DNA of 64,000 bases from Nitrospirota bacterium (GTDB taxonomy: Bacteria; Nitrospirota; Nitrospiria; SBBL01; JAADHI01). The stretch spans positions 1 through 64,000 of the forward strand of contig JAJDBX010000074.1 of NCBI GenBank assembly GCA_029261135.1, in the 5' to 3' direction. The notes beneath the pieces were generated by a model. It did not search any database. It was not told the origin of the DNA and saw nothing but the letters and a program-made list of their open reading frames with translations. Of the stretch, positions 32,882 to 41,719 are shown piece by piece (positions within the stretch are counted from its first letter, which is position 1; each line of letters starts with the position of its first letter). The translations under genes were made by a program, and so were the position numbers.

Positions 32882-34291
32882 TCACTGGCTTAAGGCCTCT
32901 TCAGCCGCATTCGATAAAGCGGCATCGTGGTCGTGGTTTAAGGTAAAAATCCGGCATTGCGAAATATATGCGGGTAAGGGATTCACATATTCTGTAAGCG
33001 CTTCTTTTGAGACATCGCCCGTCGAAGGGTTGTAGACATAAAGTTGCCGTTCGCCCATGCCAATGGGATCGCTAGGTCTCGGATCCTGGCTGGCAATATC
33101 CACGCGAAACTCAATTTGTTTTAATGAAGAAGGAAGTAAGGCTTGTATTTTTCGTTTGAGCAGGTCTTGATCAATCACGTGGCTGCGCTCCATCCCTTCA
33201 TCGGACGAGAGGGTTCTGTGATATGCCATCTTCCATTTCACTTTTCGAAGTAGAATTTTTTCCCATTCGTGATACAACAAACGCTTTTGTTTGGAACGCG
33301 TGTTTTGCCAGGATTTCACTTTCAGTAAAAGTGCCCAATCGGTTAAATCGGCATAGTCCTTTAAATGCGCTACCGGATTATGTGGAAAAATTGCTTTAAT
33401 TGTATTCTTGAAAATATCTTTCATGTGAATGTCGAGCGCGCGAGTGGTCCGGTGATGATAGACATTGGAATAAAGATAAGACCTTGCATTTAAAAACATG
33501 CTGAGTGCCGGAAGCCCCGATTTGTGCAATGTAAGACCTTGATTCGTGAAGAAGGTATAGTGAATGAGGCGATTCAGATCGACTGGGCCAATAGACACAC
33601 CACACATGAAAGAATCGCGCAGGACGTAATCGAGGTTGTCCGCCGTAAAAATACCAGACAACAAGGGTTTTAGGATGACCAGCCAACGCGGATAATGTTT
33701 TGGCGTTTGATAATCACTGTCTTTATGGATGAGATAGGCAACGTGTTCGGGATCAAGCGTCTCTCCGGGTAGAAAATCACCACTGGGACTTCGTTTGATT
33801 TTTTTGATAATCGGCCCCAATTCCAGGCGAATGATCGTTTGTCCGAGTTTTTCATGGCTCAGGCCAAAGGCATGAAGGACATTATGATCAAAAAAATGAC
33901 AAAAAGGGCCATGGCCGATATCGTGTAATAAAACCGAAATCCGAAGAAGGGCTTCGATAAAAGATCCAGAGGGGACATCGTGAACAACATCTTTTAGAGA
34001 CGGATAAAGATGGGTTGCAAAGCGTCCGGCCACATGCATCGCACCAATTGAATGGACAAAGCGGGTGTGTTCTGCAGAGGGGTAAACCCAGCGGGCAGAT
34101 TGGAGTTGAAAAATGTAACGAAGCCGCTGCATCCATTTTGAATCAATCAGGTCTTTTTCGGTTGTTTCTGTTCTACCGTCGAAGGGAACGGTAAAGGGGA
34201 TGTAATTGTGGATGGGGTCGGCCAGCAAAGCCTGACCCTCGAACAGTGTTTCCTGGCTGGTTTGTAATAGACTTTTTTCTGTATGGTTCAT
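32882..34291 (-). CDS. HD-domain phosphohydrolase (dGTPase/SAMHD1-like)
   Basis: A 469-residue member of the COG1078-type HD phosphohydrolases. The HD site is clear: His in HTRFVHSIGAMHV, the HD pair in LLHDIGHGPFCHFFDH, and the later Asp in TADNLDYVLRDSFM. Relatives hydrolyse dNTPs to nucleosides and triphosphate, some under allosteric control by dGTP. The C-terminal 130 residues (from about 340) are basic and include a beta-rich section. The direct neighbour is a DUF4231 membrane protein, which could be its partner. An alternative is a role in nucleotide-pool cleaning without any link to defence. Confidence 0.88.
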   Translation of the reverse strand: MNHTEKSLLQTSQETLFEGQALLADPIHNYIPFTVPFDGRTETTEKDLIDSKWMQRLRYIFQLQSARWVYPSAEHTRFVHSIGAMHVAGRFATHLYPSLKDVVHDVPSGSFIEALLRISVLLHDIGHGPFCHFFDHNVLHAFGLSHEKLGQTIIRLELGPIIKKIKRSPSGDFLPGETLDPEHVAYLIHKDSDYQTPKHYPRWLVILKPLLSGIFTADNLDYVLRDSFMCGVSIGPVDLNRLIHYTFFTNQGLTLHKSGLPALSMFLNARSYLYSNVYHHRTTRALDIHMKDIFKNTIKAIFPHNPVAHLKDYADLTDWALLLKVKSWQNTRSKQKRLLYHEWEKILLRKVKWKMAYHRTLSSDEGMERSHVIDQDLLKRKIQALLPSSLKQIEFRVDIASQDPRPSDPIGMGERQLYVYNPSTGDVSKEALTEYVNPLPAYISQCRIFTLNHDHDAALSNAAEEALSQ

Positions 34292-34552
34292 GAAGGCCTG
34301 ATATGCAAACGATGAAAAAGATCATAAACGATTTTAAGTCCCCCCGCAAGCAAGGTGCTTGATGAAGAACACTGAAGAGATGGTGACAAAAATGACAGTG
34401 AAGGGCTTGGGCAAGACAGAATAATCTATTTTATAGATTGTTGATCGCATCGGGTCTTGTAAAACACCCGATATGACTTAGCCGTTGTTCCTTTATCGGT
34501 CTTTAAACATTCATAGGGTGGCTTAATCCCCGAGGATTCTCAGAATTCTGGT
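34292..34552. other. boundary region before the polysaccharide genes
   Basis: A 261-nt gap with two hairpins: AATCTA-TTTTA-TAGATT and CGGGT-CTTGTAAAAC-ACCCG. Neither is followed by a clear T-run on the minus strand. Base composition becomes visibly AT-rich to the right, so this looks like the left end of the polysaccharide region. Confidence 0.35.
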
Positions 34553-35674
34553 CTAAAAATAGTTCTTTGCAAGAGACTTTTTGTCGTTAAATAAAGCAGC
34601 TTTCTCATATATAATTTCGACAATTTTCTTTTTGAAGATTTCTTTGTCGAATTGCTCGGCATGCTGACGAATCACCTGAGGGTTAAACGTTATATTCGTA
34701 AATAAATTGACTGCATCCATAAGGGATTCTGGGGTTTGTTCTTTAAAGAAGATACCAGTAACCGTATCTAAAACGGTTTCAAGCGCCCCTCCATCGGCAT
34801 ACGCAATGACAGGTCGGCCCGAGGCCATGGCCTCCACTGGGGCTATTCCAAAATCCTCAACACCTGGGAAAACTAAAGCACGACACTCACTCATATACTG
34901 AGCCACTTCTGCTTGAGAAACGCTTCCCAAAAATTTTATGTTTTGCTTTGCCATTTTCTTGAGAATCATTTCGTGCGATCCTGTACCGATAATAATCAGC
35001 GGCAAAGAAAGACGGTTAAATGCCTCAATGACAAGATCGATTCTTTTGTAGGCATTTTGTCTCGAAAGGACTAAAAAGTAATCTTTCTGTTTTTTAGAGA
35101 TGGAGAACGAAGTCAGATCTACTGGAGGGTAAATGACATCACAATTACGATTGTATGTCTTCTTGATCTTTTTCTGGATATATTTTGATATCCCAATAAA
35201 AAATCTAACTTGAGACGCAGTTTTTAGGTCCCACCTTCTTAAGCGAGAGAGGGCAAAGGGCAATAAAACCCTATAAACACGATCTATTTTTTCCTGTGAA
35301 AGGTAATAGTCAGTCTCCCAGGCAAACCGCATAGGAGAATAACAATAAGAGATATGGCAGGTATTATTTAAAACACGAATTCCTTTAGCAAACGCACTAC
35401 TACTACTAAGAACCACGTCAAATTCTTTCAAATCGAAGCTTTCCATCGCATATGGATATAGAAGGAGATATTTTTTAAAATGTCGCTGAAGAAGGGGTAG
35501 GTTTTGCATAAAAGAGGGACGAATATCAAATGAGGAAAAATATGGTGGGAGGTTTTTGGATAGAAAAAATGATGTAAACATAGGGGCTTTTGGAAAAGCC
35601 TCATGAAGTGCTTCAAGAACTTTTTCTGCACCACCATATTGATTTAAGTAGTCATGGACGATCGCGATTTTCAC
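34553..35674 (-). CDS. glycosyltransferase, GT4 family
   Basis: A 373-residue GT-B fold enzyme. The N-terminal domain has an acceptor-binding opening VKIAIVHDYLNQYGGAEKVLE. The donor-binding domain includes FLVLSRQNAYKRIDLVIEAF and the EX7E-like motif around FGIAPVEAMASGRPVIAYADGG, typical of family 4. The start is set at GTG 35674, because GGAGGGAG lies 10 nt upstream; an ATG at 35716 would make a 14-residue extension without support. It is the leftmost gene of the polysaccharide region. Its sugar and linkage are not predictable. Confidence 0.88.
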   Translation of the reverse strand: MKIAIVHDYLNQYGGAEKVLEALHEAFPKAPMFTSFFLSKNLPPYFSSFDIRPSFMQNLPLLQRHFKKYLLLYPYAMESFDLKEFDVVLSSSSAFAKGIRVLNNTCHISYCYSPMRFAWETDYYLSQEKIDRVYRVLLPFALSRLRRWDLKTASQVRFFIGISKYIQKKIKKTYNRNCDVIYPPVDLTSFSISKKQKDYFLVLSRQNAYKRIDLVIEAFNRLSLPLIIIGTGSHEMILKKMAKQNIKFLGSVSQAEVAQYMSECRALVFPGVEDFGIAPVEAMASGRPVIAYADGGALETVLDTVTGIFFKEQTPESLMDAVNLFTNITFNPQVIRQHAEQFDKEIFKKKIVEIIYEKAALFNDKKSLAKNYF

Positions 35675-35762
35675 TTCAGAATACTCCCTCCAATACATCT
35701 CTTTTGAACATTTCATTATGATATAAACAACTTACATTTATTGACTTAGCACATACGATTGA

Positions 35763-36887
35763 TCAAGTTACAATACTCGAACAAACTTCCAGTACCTCCC
35801 TCGCCGTCTTTTCCCAACTAAATCTTTTAGCTCTTTTAAACCCCTTTTTTTTAAAAAAATCTCTCTGTTGTGGATTTGTTACCATACTGCTGATTCCAGC
35901 AGCAATGCTTTTACTACTATAAGCATCCACATAGAGGGCACTATCTCCAGAGACTTCTGGTAAGCTCGATAAATTAGATGTAATAACTGGGCAACCACAT
36001 GCCATCGCTTCTAGTAACGGCAACCCAAAACCTTCGTACAGGGAAGGGAAAACAAGCGCAGTTGATTCTGAATAAAAACTCGGCAAATCTTCATCAGAAA
36101 TATATCCCATAAATATAACTTTATCTCTTAAAAAAAGGGCATCTACTTTTTTTTGAAGTGCTGGATAAAACCTTTCATCTTTTTTTCCAATAATAATAAA
36201 TTTAAAATCCTTTAACCTTAAGAGGCTAAAAGCTTCAATACTTCTTTCGAGGTTCTTATAAGGTCTTAAATCTCCCACATAAAGTAGGTAGTTTCTGAAA
36301 CCATACTTCTCCTCAATTATCCCACTCACCTGCGGATGAAATTTTTTTTGAGAAAGTCCAGCATGAATCACATAAGTTGGTTTATCACTAAGATCATAAA
36401 TTTCGCCAACATCTTTCTTCGTATTCTCAGAATCACAGATCACTGCCTGTGAATATTTCAAGAGACGAGGCAAGTTGTAATGGTAGTGATATTTTAGCTT
36501 CGGGAAAAGCTTCGGAAATTTCAAAGGAATTAAATCATGAATTGTTATGACTTGTTTCGCACAAGGCAACATAATTCCTTCAGGAACTGAAGAATATATT
36601 AAAGGAATTTTTTGCTGTTTGAGTTTAATCGGAAGTACTGTCTGTTGCCATAAAAGCCTCATTAAGTGACCTTTAAGGCCCAAATTAGGGGAAGTTCTAT
36701 TACTAACAAGACATACTTCATCCGGATAGCTATTTTTTAGACTTTTCAAACCTGAAAACACTTTAAAATCAATTTCCGATGAATTCTTTAACAATTCAAC
36801 AATCAACTCGTAAGTATAGACACCAAGCCCACTTGGTTTATCGTGCAAAATAGTTGCATTAATTGCAATTTTTCTATTTATTTTCAT
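35763..36887 (-). CDS. glycosyltransferase, GT4 family
   Basis: A 374-residue GT-B enzyme with a typical family-4 layout. The N-terminal Gly-rich loop is [13 protein letters not shown], and [20 protein letters not shown] follows as often seen in mannosyltransferase-like enzymes. The donor half has [21 protein letters not shown] and the EX7E motif in [21 protein letters not shown]. It ends [13 protein letters not shown], a common tail for mannosyltransferases. It is coded on the same strand as the preceding gene, 88 nt upstream of it, and is strongly AT-rich. Confidence 0.88.
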   Translation of the reverse strand: MKINRKIAINATILHDKPSGLGVYTYELIVELLKNSSEIDFKVFSGLKSLKNSYPDEVCLVSNRTSPNLGLKGHLMRLLWQQTVLPIKLKQQKIPLIYSSVPEGIMLPCAKQVITIHDLIPLKFPKLFPKLKYHYHYNLPRLLKYSQAVICDSENTKKDVGEIYDLSDKPTYVIHAGLSQKKFHPQVSGIIEEKYGFRNYLLYVGDLRPYKNLERSIEAFSLLRLKDFKFIIIGKKDERFYPALQKKVDALFLRDKVIFMGYISDEDLPSFYSESTALVFPSLYEGFGLPLLEAMACGCPVITSNLSSLPEVSGDSALYVDAYSSKSIAAGISSMVTNPQQRDFFKKKGFKRAKRFSWEKTAREVLEVCSSIVT

Positions 36888-37207
36888 ATCATCTTCACGT
36901 GGATTATATTCGGTTAATCAAAAAGTTAAAAAAAATGGAGATCGAAGTTAGAGTCATACCTCATTTCTAGACTCCTAGTACGAGAAAAACATATTGAAAC
37001 AAATAAATTATGACACGTTCTCAACTTATGACAAAGAAAAGAATTCCTTTTCTTTGTCAATACCATTATTAAATAACTAAAAGAAAAAACAACAGGAATA
37101 TTTAACTTCTTTAGGTCATTTTCTATCTTGTACTTTGAATTCAACCCATTTAAAAAATGTAAAAACTGCAATGTAAAGCGGGTGAGATCAGAATAAAACT
37201 TCTTTTT
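36888..37207. other. AT-rich gap without a recognised gene
   Basis: A 320-nt gap between the transaldolase-like gene and the glycosyltransferase. The only frame of length (minus strand 36926-37171, 81 codons) has no ribosome-binding site and looks random. I see no RNA or repeat. Confidence 0.4.
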
Positions 37208-37924
37208 TCATAACTTAAATCCAGCATCCTGAGCATCATTATAAAACATCTTTACAGTGTCTAGAGAGAACTCATTTAAATCATGATTTACAAGCTTTAG
37301 CTTTTTCAAAATATCATTTGTAACCGTTATAATATGGCAGCCAACCATATCTGCATGAAAGATATTTAGTAACTCGCGGGGGCTGGCCCATATCAATTCC
37401 GCATTTGGATAAGGCTTTAGAGTTTCTACTGCAGCTGACATTAATGGGATCGGATCTCTTCCTGTATCCGCAACCCGCCCAGCAAAAACAGAAATACAAC
37501 AAGGCGTATCTTGAGAAATATGTTTTGAAACATCTCTAACCTGCTCTAAGGTCATTAGAGCAGTTACATTTAATTTGACCCCTGCATGAGATAGTTTACT
37601 AATCAGATCAGTTGCGATCTCTTGTCGTGTATTCGTCACAGGAATTTTGACATACACATGTTCACCCCAATCGGCAATCTCCATAGCCTGCCGCTCCATT
37701 TCATCAAAATCATCTGAAAACACTTCAAATGAAATGGGACGATCTGGGATTGCCTGTAAGATATCTTTTGCAAAGGCACGATAATCTGAAATACCTGCTT
37801 TACGCATCAAAGTCGGGTTTGTCGTAAATCCTTTGATGTGGGGCTTAGCATACATATCCAACATGCCAGCCTTATCAGCACCATCAGCAAATATCTTCAC
37901 TTTTAAATTATCTACTGTCTCCAT
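37208..37924 (-). CDS. transaldolase-family protein
   Basis: A 238-residue TIM-barrel protein of the transaldolase / fructose-6-phosphate aldolase family. The Schiff-base Lys is in HVYVKIPVT. Other family segments are IFADGADKAGM, KGFTTNPTLMRKAG, CCISVFAGRVADTGRDP and IWASPRELLNI. The length is closer to short transaldolases than to the classical 320-residue form. The start is ATG 37924, with AGGAGG 4 nt upstream; it overlaps the end of the GmhB-like gene (TAATG). Its place at the end of the heptose block suggests it supplies or removes sedoheptulose 7-phosphate, the GmhA substrate. That link is inferred. Confidence 0.82.
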   Translation of the reverse strand: METVDNLKVKIFADGADKAGMLDMYAKPHIKGFTTNPTLMRKAGISDYRAFAKDILQAIPDRPISFEVFSDDFDEMERQAMEIADWGEHVYVKIPVTNTRQEIATDLISKLSHAGVKLNVTALMTLEQVRDVSKHISQDTPCCISVFAGRVADTGRDPIPLMSAAVETLKPYPNAELIWASPRELLNIFHADMVGCHIITVTNDILKKLKLVNHDLNEFSLDTVKMFYNDAQDAGFKL

Positions 37925-38466
37925 TAAACCTCCTTTAATTCGTTTGATAAAATCCACTCTGATGCTTCAAGGAGAGACTTCACTTTTGCATGAACCCGCT
38001 CTGGCTGGGCTTCATCATATCCATAATCTATAAATATCGTCGTACAACCCGCACGTTCTCCTGCTTCAACGTCACGCCAGCGATCCCCAATCATAAAACA
38101 AGATGCAATATCCAATTCAAATTCACGAGCAGCATCAATCAACATCCCCGGCGAAGGTTTTCTGCAAGAACATTGATCATCGTCATCATGAAAACAAACA
38201 GAAATTTTATCTAAAGGAAGCTTCGCCTGAAGGATTTGATGAATGGATTCAACCGCTTCACGCGTTTGTTTTCCACGTGCTACATCCGGTTGGTTCGTCA
38301 CAACGATTAAATAAAATCCCGCATCATGAAGACGACAAAGCGCCTCAGAAACACCGGGCAATATTTCCAATTCAGAAATATCTGATGGAGGATAGGGCTT
38401 TCCATTGAGAACCTTTGCACGATTAATCACACCATCTCGATCAAGAAAAATTGCCTTACGCATCAT
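37924..38466 (-). CDS. gmhB: heptose bisphosphate phosphatase, GmhB-like
   Basis: A 180-residue HAD phosphatase. GmhB removes the C7 phosphate of D-glycero-D-manno-heptose 1,7-bisphosphate. Motif I is AIFLDRDGVIN, motif II is VVTNQPDVARG, motif III lies in CSCRKPSPGM and motif IV in MIGDRWRDVEAG. The zinc-finger-type Cys/His set in FHDDDDQCSCRKP (CxC) is typical of GmhB, although its His position is not certain. Its ATG overlaps the stop of the GmhA-like gene. Its stop shares the A of the transaldolase start, so the block is translationally coupled. Confidence 0.88.
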   Translation of the reverse strand: MMRKAIFLDRDGVINRAKVLNGKPYPPSDISELEILPGVSEALCRLHDAGFYLIVVTNQPDVARGKQTREAVESIHQILQAKLPLDKISVCFHDDDDQCSCRKPSPGMLIDAAREFELDIASCFMIGDRWRDVEAGERAGCTTIFIDYGYDEAQPERVHAKVKSLLEASEWILSNELKEV

Positions 38467-39062
38467 CGTGCTGCAGACTCCCACTTCGTTTGACTTGCTT
38501 TAAGAAGCGGATGTGAAACCAGCAAATGCCAGATAACAGCTTGGAACGCTTCAGAATGTGGCGTAATCGTATCAGGGTTGACAGTCGGAACAATCACACA
38601 GGCATCCGCCACTTGGGCGGTGTACCCCCCATCTCGTCCAACAATACCTACAATATGAGCCCCGACTTCCTTGGTGTATTGAAGCGCAGTGACGATGTTT
38701 GGACTAATATTTTTCTCTAGATTTCCCCCTCCAACAGAGAAAACAAATACCATGTCTTCAGGCCGAAGTCGACTGACTTTCAACCACTCGACAAATACAG
38801 TGACCCAACCTTCATCATTTGTACGTGCCGTTAATTCAGAAACATTATCAGTCGGCGCATAAGACTCAATATTCACTATTTTTCTAAAATCATTCACCGC
38901 ATGAGAACAATTACCCGCACTTCCTCCAGCCCCTAAAAAAAACAACCGGCCTCCGCGATCTCGAAGTGTTGCTAATAATTTTGCCATCTTCTCAATGACA
39001 GTTGTGTCTAATTGAGAAAGAACCTTACTGGCCTCATCCAGGTGTTGTTGCGCATAACTCAT
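38463..39062 (-). CDS. gmhA: SIS-domain phosphoheptose isomerase, GmhA-like
   Basis: A 199-residue SIS protein. GmhA isomerises sedoheptulose 7-phosphate to D-glycero-D-manno-heptose 7-phosphate. The substrate loop is FFLGAGGSAGNCSHAVNDF, the SIS core is FVFSVGGGNLEKN, and the C-terminal His is in QAVIWHLLVSH. In canonical GmhA the motif after the loop is HxxxE, with a catalytic Glu. Here the matching position reads HAVND, so an Asp replaces the Glu. It is therefore a GmhA-like isomerase that may work with altered kinetics or on a related sugar phosphate. Context supports the heptose assignment. Confidence 0.75.
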   Translation of the reverse strand: MSYAQQHLDEASKVLSQLDTTVIEKMAKLLATLRDRGGRLFFLGAGGSAGNCSHAVNDFRKIVNIESYAPTDNVSELTARTNDEGWVTVFVEWLKVSRLRPEDMVFVFSVGGGNLEKNISPNIVTALQYTKEVGAHIVGIVGRDGGYTAQVADACVIVPTVNPDTITPHSEAFQAVIWHLLVSHPLLKASQTKWESAAR

Positions 39063-39769
39063 ACCAATTTCTCCTTCATTGAAAAATATTGTTTCATTTC
39101 ATCTAATCCAGCCGGAGACCCTACCTCATAAAACCGCTGATCTACCTCTAAACCAGCCAATTCATCGCGAGCAACTAAGTCTTGGTAAATGTTTGCCAAA
39201 TCAATAACTGTTTCTAAGGGGTAAGCCTCCAAAACTTTCGAACTTAACACCCCTAAACCATAATCAATATATTCCATATCTGAAGTGGGAGATTGCTTGT
39301 CGTAACGCAGAATTCTCTTGTCTCTAAAAAGAATATTACTACCATCCCATTGATTTTTATTTCGAAATACGGTCATGAGCCCCAGCTTTCCACTATCAAC
39401 AAATGCTTTTTCTATTGCCAAATAATCACAGTCCAAATAAGAATCTCCGTAAAGCACAAAAAACTTTTCACCGAGAAACGGCATAGCCTTGAGTAGTGCC
39501 CCACCCGTCCCTAATAGGCTTTTTCCATCGTAGACATAACTGATATCCATTCCCCAACGTTGACCATTCCCCAAGGCAGCTTCAATCATTTCCCCGAGAA
39601 AACCGACACAAAGCACCACGCGCTGGCAACCATACTGCTGTAATAATTCCAATTGATGTTCAATAAAAGGTTTCCCTGCGACCTCAATCAATGCCTTTGG
39701 AATATCTTCAGTCATTGGCCGAAGTCGGGTGGCTAACCCTCCGGCTAATATTGCAACAGGGAACATCAT
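39059..39769 (-). CDS. hddC: heptose-1-phosphate nucleotidyltransferase, HddC-like
   Basis: A 236-residue nucleotidyltransferase with the canonical N-terminal ILAGGLATRLRPMTEDIPKAL loop that binds the nucleotide (core GGxxTRL.P). Other motifs are VVLCVGFLGEMIE, GTGGALLKAMP and FFVLYGDSYLD, a divalent-metal Asp site. HddC makes GDP-D-glycero-D-manno-heptose from heptose 1-phosphate and GTP. The family includes glucose-1-phosphate thymidylyltransferases, so the nucleotide used is inferred from the adjacent hddA-like and gmhA-like genes. Overlaps by 4 nt with both neighbours show coupled translation. Confidence 0.82.
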   Translation of the reverse strand: MMFPVAILAGGLATRLRPMTEDIPKALIEVAGKPFIEHQLELLQQYGCQRVVLCVGFLGEMIEAALGNGQRWGMDISYVYDGKSLLGTGGALLKAMPFLGEKFFVLYGDSYLDCDYLAIEKAFVDSGKLGLMTVFRNKNQWDGSNILFRDKRILRYDKQSPTSDMEYIDYGLGVLSSKVLEAYPLETVIDLANIYQDLVARDELAGLEVDQRFYEVGSPAGLDEMKQYFSMKEKLV

Positions 39770-40746
39770 CCGACCAAGACCTTTGTTCCTTCAAAATCAA
39801 AACGAAAGCGGACCTCTTCTAATCCAGCACTGGTCATGGCATGTCGGAGACGACTTCGATCCGCAGCATAAAACATTAAAAAGCCGCCGCCACCTGCTCC
39901 CACTAATTTTCCACCGATCGCACCATTAGCTCGTCCAAGTGCATACCATTCATCTATTTCGGGATTAGACATCCCACCAGATCGCTTTTTCTTATGTTCC
40001 CAATGTTCATGCATTATTTCGCCAAACTGCACTGTCTTCCCGTTTTCAAGCGCCTCCTTACTACGTAAGCCAAGTTCTTTAACGTAGTGTAAGTTTTTGA
40101 GCATGTCATGGTCTGATCGTTGCGTTTGTGTTTTCTGGTGTTTTAAGATACTCCCGGCACTTCGAGAATAACCCGTAAAGAACAACAATAAATTGTCTTC
40201 AAGATCAAACAAGGTCTCTACCGTAGCATTCAGAGGAACTGCTTGAACTGAATCATCCGGATTAAAGGTAAAACAGGTCACGCCACCATAAGAGGCGATG
40301 TATTGATCTTGTTTTCCGATCGGTTCCTGAAGTCGATTAATTTCGATCTCACAAGCCAGTTCTGCAAGTTCATCTGGATGTAATAATTTACGACGATGGG
40401 CATATAAGGCTTTTAGAAGTGCTGTAGTAAAGCTTCCAGAAGAGCCCAGACCTGTGCCAGCAGGAATATCAGCCAGTGTTGTGATTTCGAGCTGAGGGGT
40501 TTTGAAATTGAGCATTTGAATTGCTTCGCGGATAATCGGATGCTCAACATCATCTCTCTGTTCTACATGCTCTAGCTTGGAATATTTTAGAAAAATACCA
40601 GGAGTAAAAGGCCGCATCACGGTGATAAAAACATACTTATCAATTGCGGCTGAAATGAGAAACCCACCATGATCTCTGTAGTATGACGGGAGATCAGTTC
40701 CTCCCCCACCCAATGAAACCCGTAAGGGACTACGTGTGATGATCAT
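39766..40746 (-). CDS. hddA: heptose 7-phosphate kinase, HddA-like (GHMP)
   Basis: A 326-residue GHMP-family kinase. HddA phosphorylates D-glycero-D-manno-heptose 7-phosphate at C1. The N-terminus has ITRSPLRVSLGGGGTDLPSYY, the ATP loop is PAGTGLGSSGSFTTALLKAL and the C-terminal GHMP glycine-rich site is GGKLVGAGGGGFLMFY. The GGGTDLP motif is typical of this heptose- and fucose-kinase branch. The start is set at ATG 40746, with AAGGAG 7 nt upstream, overlapping the preceding oxidoreductase by 17 nt. The reading frame is continuous and free of unusual features. Confidence 0.88.
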   Translation of the reverse strand: MIITRSPLRVSLGGGGTDLPSYYRDHGGFLISAAIDKYVFITVMRPFTPGIFLKYSKLEHVEQRDDVEHPIIREAIQMLNFKTPQLEITTLADIPAGTGLGSSGSFTTALLKALYAHRRKLLHPDELAELACEIEINRLQEPIGKQDQYIASYGGVTCFTFNPDDSVQAVPLNATVETLFDLEDNLLLFFTGYSRSAGSILKHQKTQTQRSDHDMLKNLHYVKELGLRSKEALENGKTVQFGEIMHEHWEHKKKRSGGMSNPEIDEWYALGRANGAIGGKLVGAGGGGFLMFYAADRSRLRHAMTSAGLEEVRFRFDFEGTKVLVG

Positions 40747-41719
40747 AACCAGACTCCTTATAAATATTTTGGACAATTTTTAGTACGGCGTGGGCATCAT
40801 CCAAATTTGCTGCTGGCTTGCGTTGAAGTTTGATATCTTCAATAAATTCGGAAAACTCGATCTCCCAAGAGTTATCGGCCATGGGGTATTCCCAAATTGT
40901 CGTCTCCGGAGGGCCCATTTGTGGCAGCATTTTATAATGGGATAAGCGCTCTACACCATAACTACCTCCAAGACCTTCAATATGGAGTTTCCCTTTCTGT
41001 CCATAAATCTCAAAAGAGAATAAGTTCTTCCACTCGCTACAACTTACATGTAAAAAAGCAACCTGATTTTTGTCCGTTTTAAGTGTCATGAAGGCATTGT
41101 CATCAACTGGCATGTCCCAATAATAGGTGTGAGCAAAACCATTCGTTTGGACGAAATCTCCAAGAAACCATCTTGATAAATCGATTAAATGGACCCCCTG
41201 ATCGATTAATTCGCCTCCTCCTGATAAACCAGGATTTGAACGCCACTCTTTATCATAACCAATACGGCCCCCATGACCATAGCGTGCACGTAAAAACATC
41301 AAATCGCCTAATGCACCAGATTCAAAAATCTCACGTGCTTTTCGAAAAGCACGATGATAACGATGATTAAACCCCACTCTAATCAGTGAACGACCTTCAT
41401 TTGCAGCCGCGACAACAGGAGTTAGCTCTTCCACATGCCGCGCAGCAGGTTTTTCTACCAAGACGTGTTTTCCAAAAGATATGGCGTCTAAGGTAATCTC
41501 AGCAAGAGATTCATGAGTAACGGCAATGATGACTATATCTACATCATCTCGCTCGACGACATGTTTCCAGTGGGTTTCGACATCACAACCTGGCCATTGG
41601 CTGGCAAGTGCTTTCGCCCGATCTGGCTGAAGATCGGCACAAGCCACTAAACGACTCCCAGCAAGTGCTTTAGCGCGTTTTTGCCCGATAAGACCACAAC
41701 CGACAATCGCAACATTCAT
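40730..41719 (-). CDS. Gfo/Idh/MocA-family oxidoreductase
   Basis: A 329-residue NAD(P)-dependent oxidoreductase. The Rossmann opening is VAIVGCGLIGQKRAKAL, and the catalytic motif is VLVEKPAARHVEE (EKP). The C-terminal beta-sheet domain starts around residue 125 and contains the typical GGGELIDQGVHLIDLSRWFLG with His. The family oxidises or reduces sugar hydroxyls, often at C3 or C4 of nucleotide sugars. The substrate here is unknown but probably a nucleotide sugar of the heptose or rhamnose type. It is closely coupled to the HddA-like gene. Confidence 0.88.
   Translation of the reverse strand: MNVAIVGCGLIGQKRAKALAGSRLVACADLQPDRAKALASQWPGCDVETHWKHVVERDDVDIVIIAVTHESLAEITLDAISFGKHVLVEKPAARHVEELTPVVAAANEGRSLIRVGFNHRYHRAFRKAREIFESGALGDLMFLRARYGHGGRIGYDKEWRSNPGLSGGGELIDQGVHLIDLSRWFLGDFVQTNGFAHTYYWDMPVDDNAFMTLKTDKNQVAFLHVSCSEWKNLFSFEIYGQKGKLHIEGLGGSYGVERLSHYKMLPQMGPPETTIWEYPMADNSWEIEFSEFIEDIKLQRKPAANLDDAHAVLKIVQNIYKESGYDHHT

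Noticed and set aside
32393-34291. Calling the HD/DUF4231 pair a CBASS system
   Set aside because: No CD-NTase, HORMA/TRIP13 or other accessory gene is present; only the pairing is observed.
36926-37171. 81-aa minus-strand ORF
   Set aside because: AT-rich gap, no ribosome-binding site, random-looking sequence.
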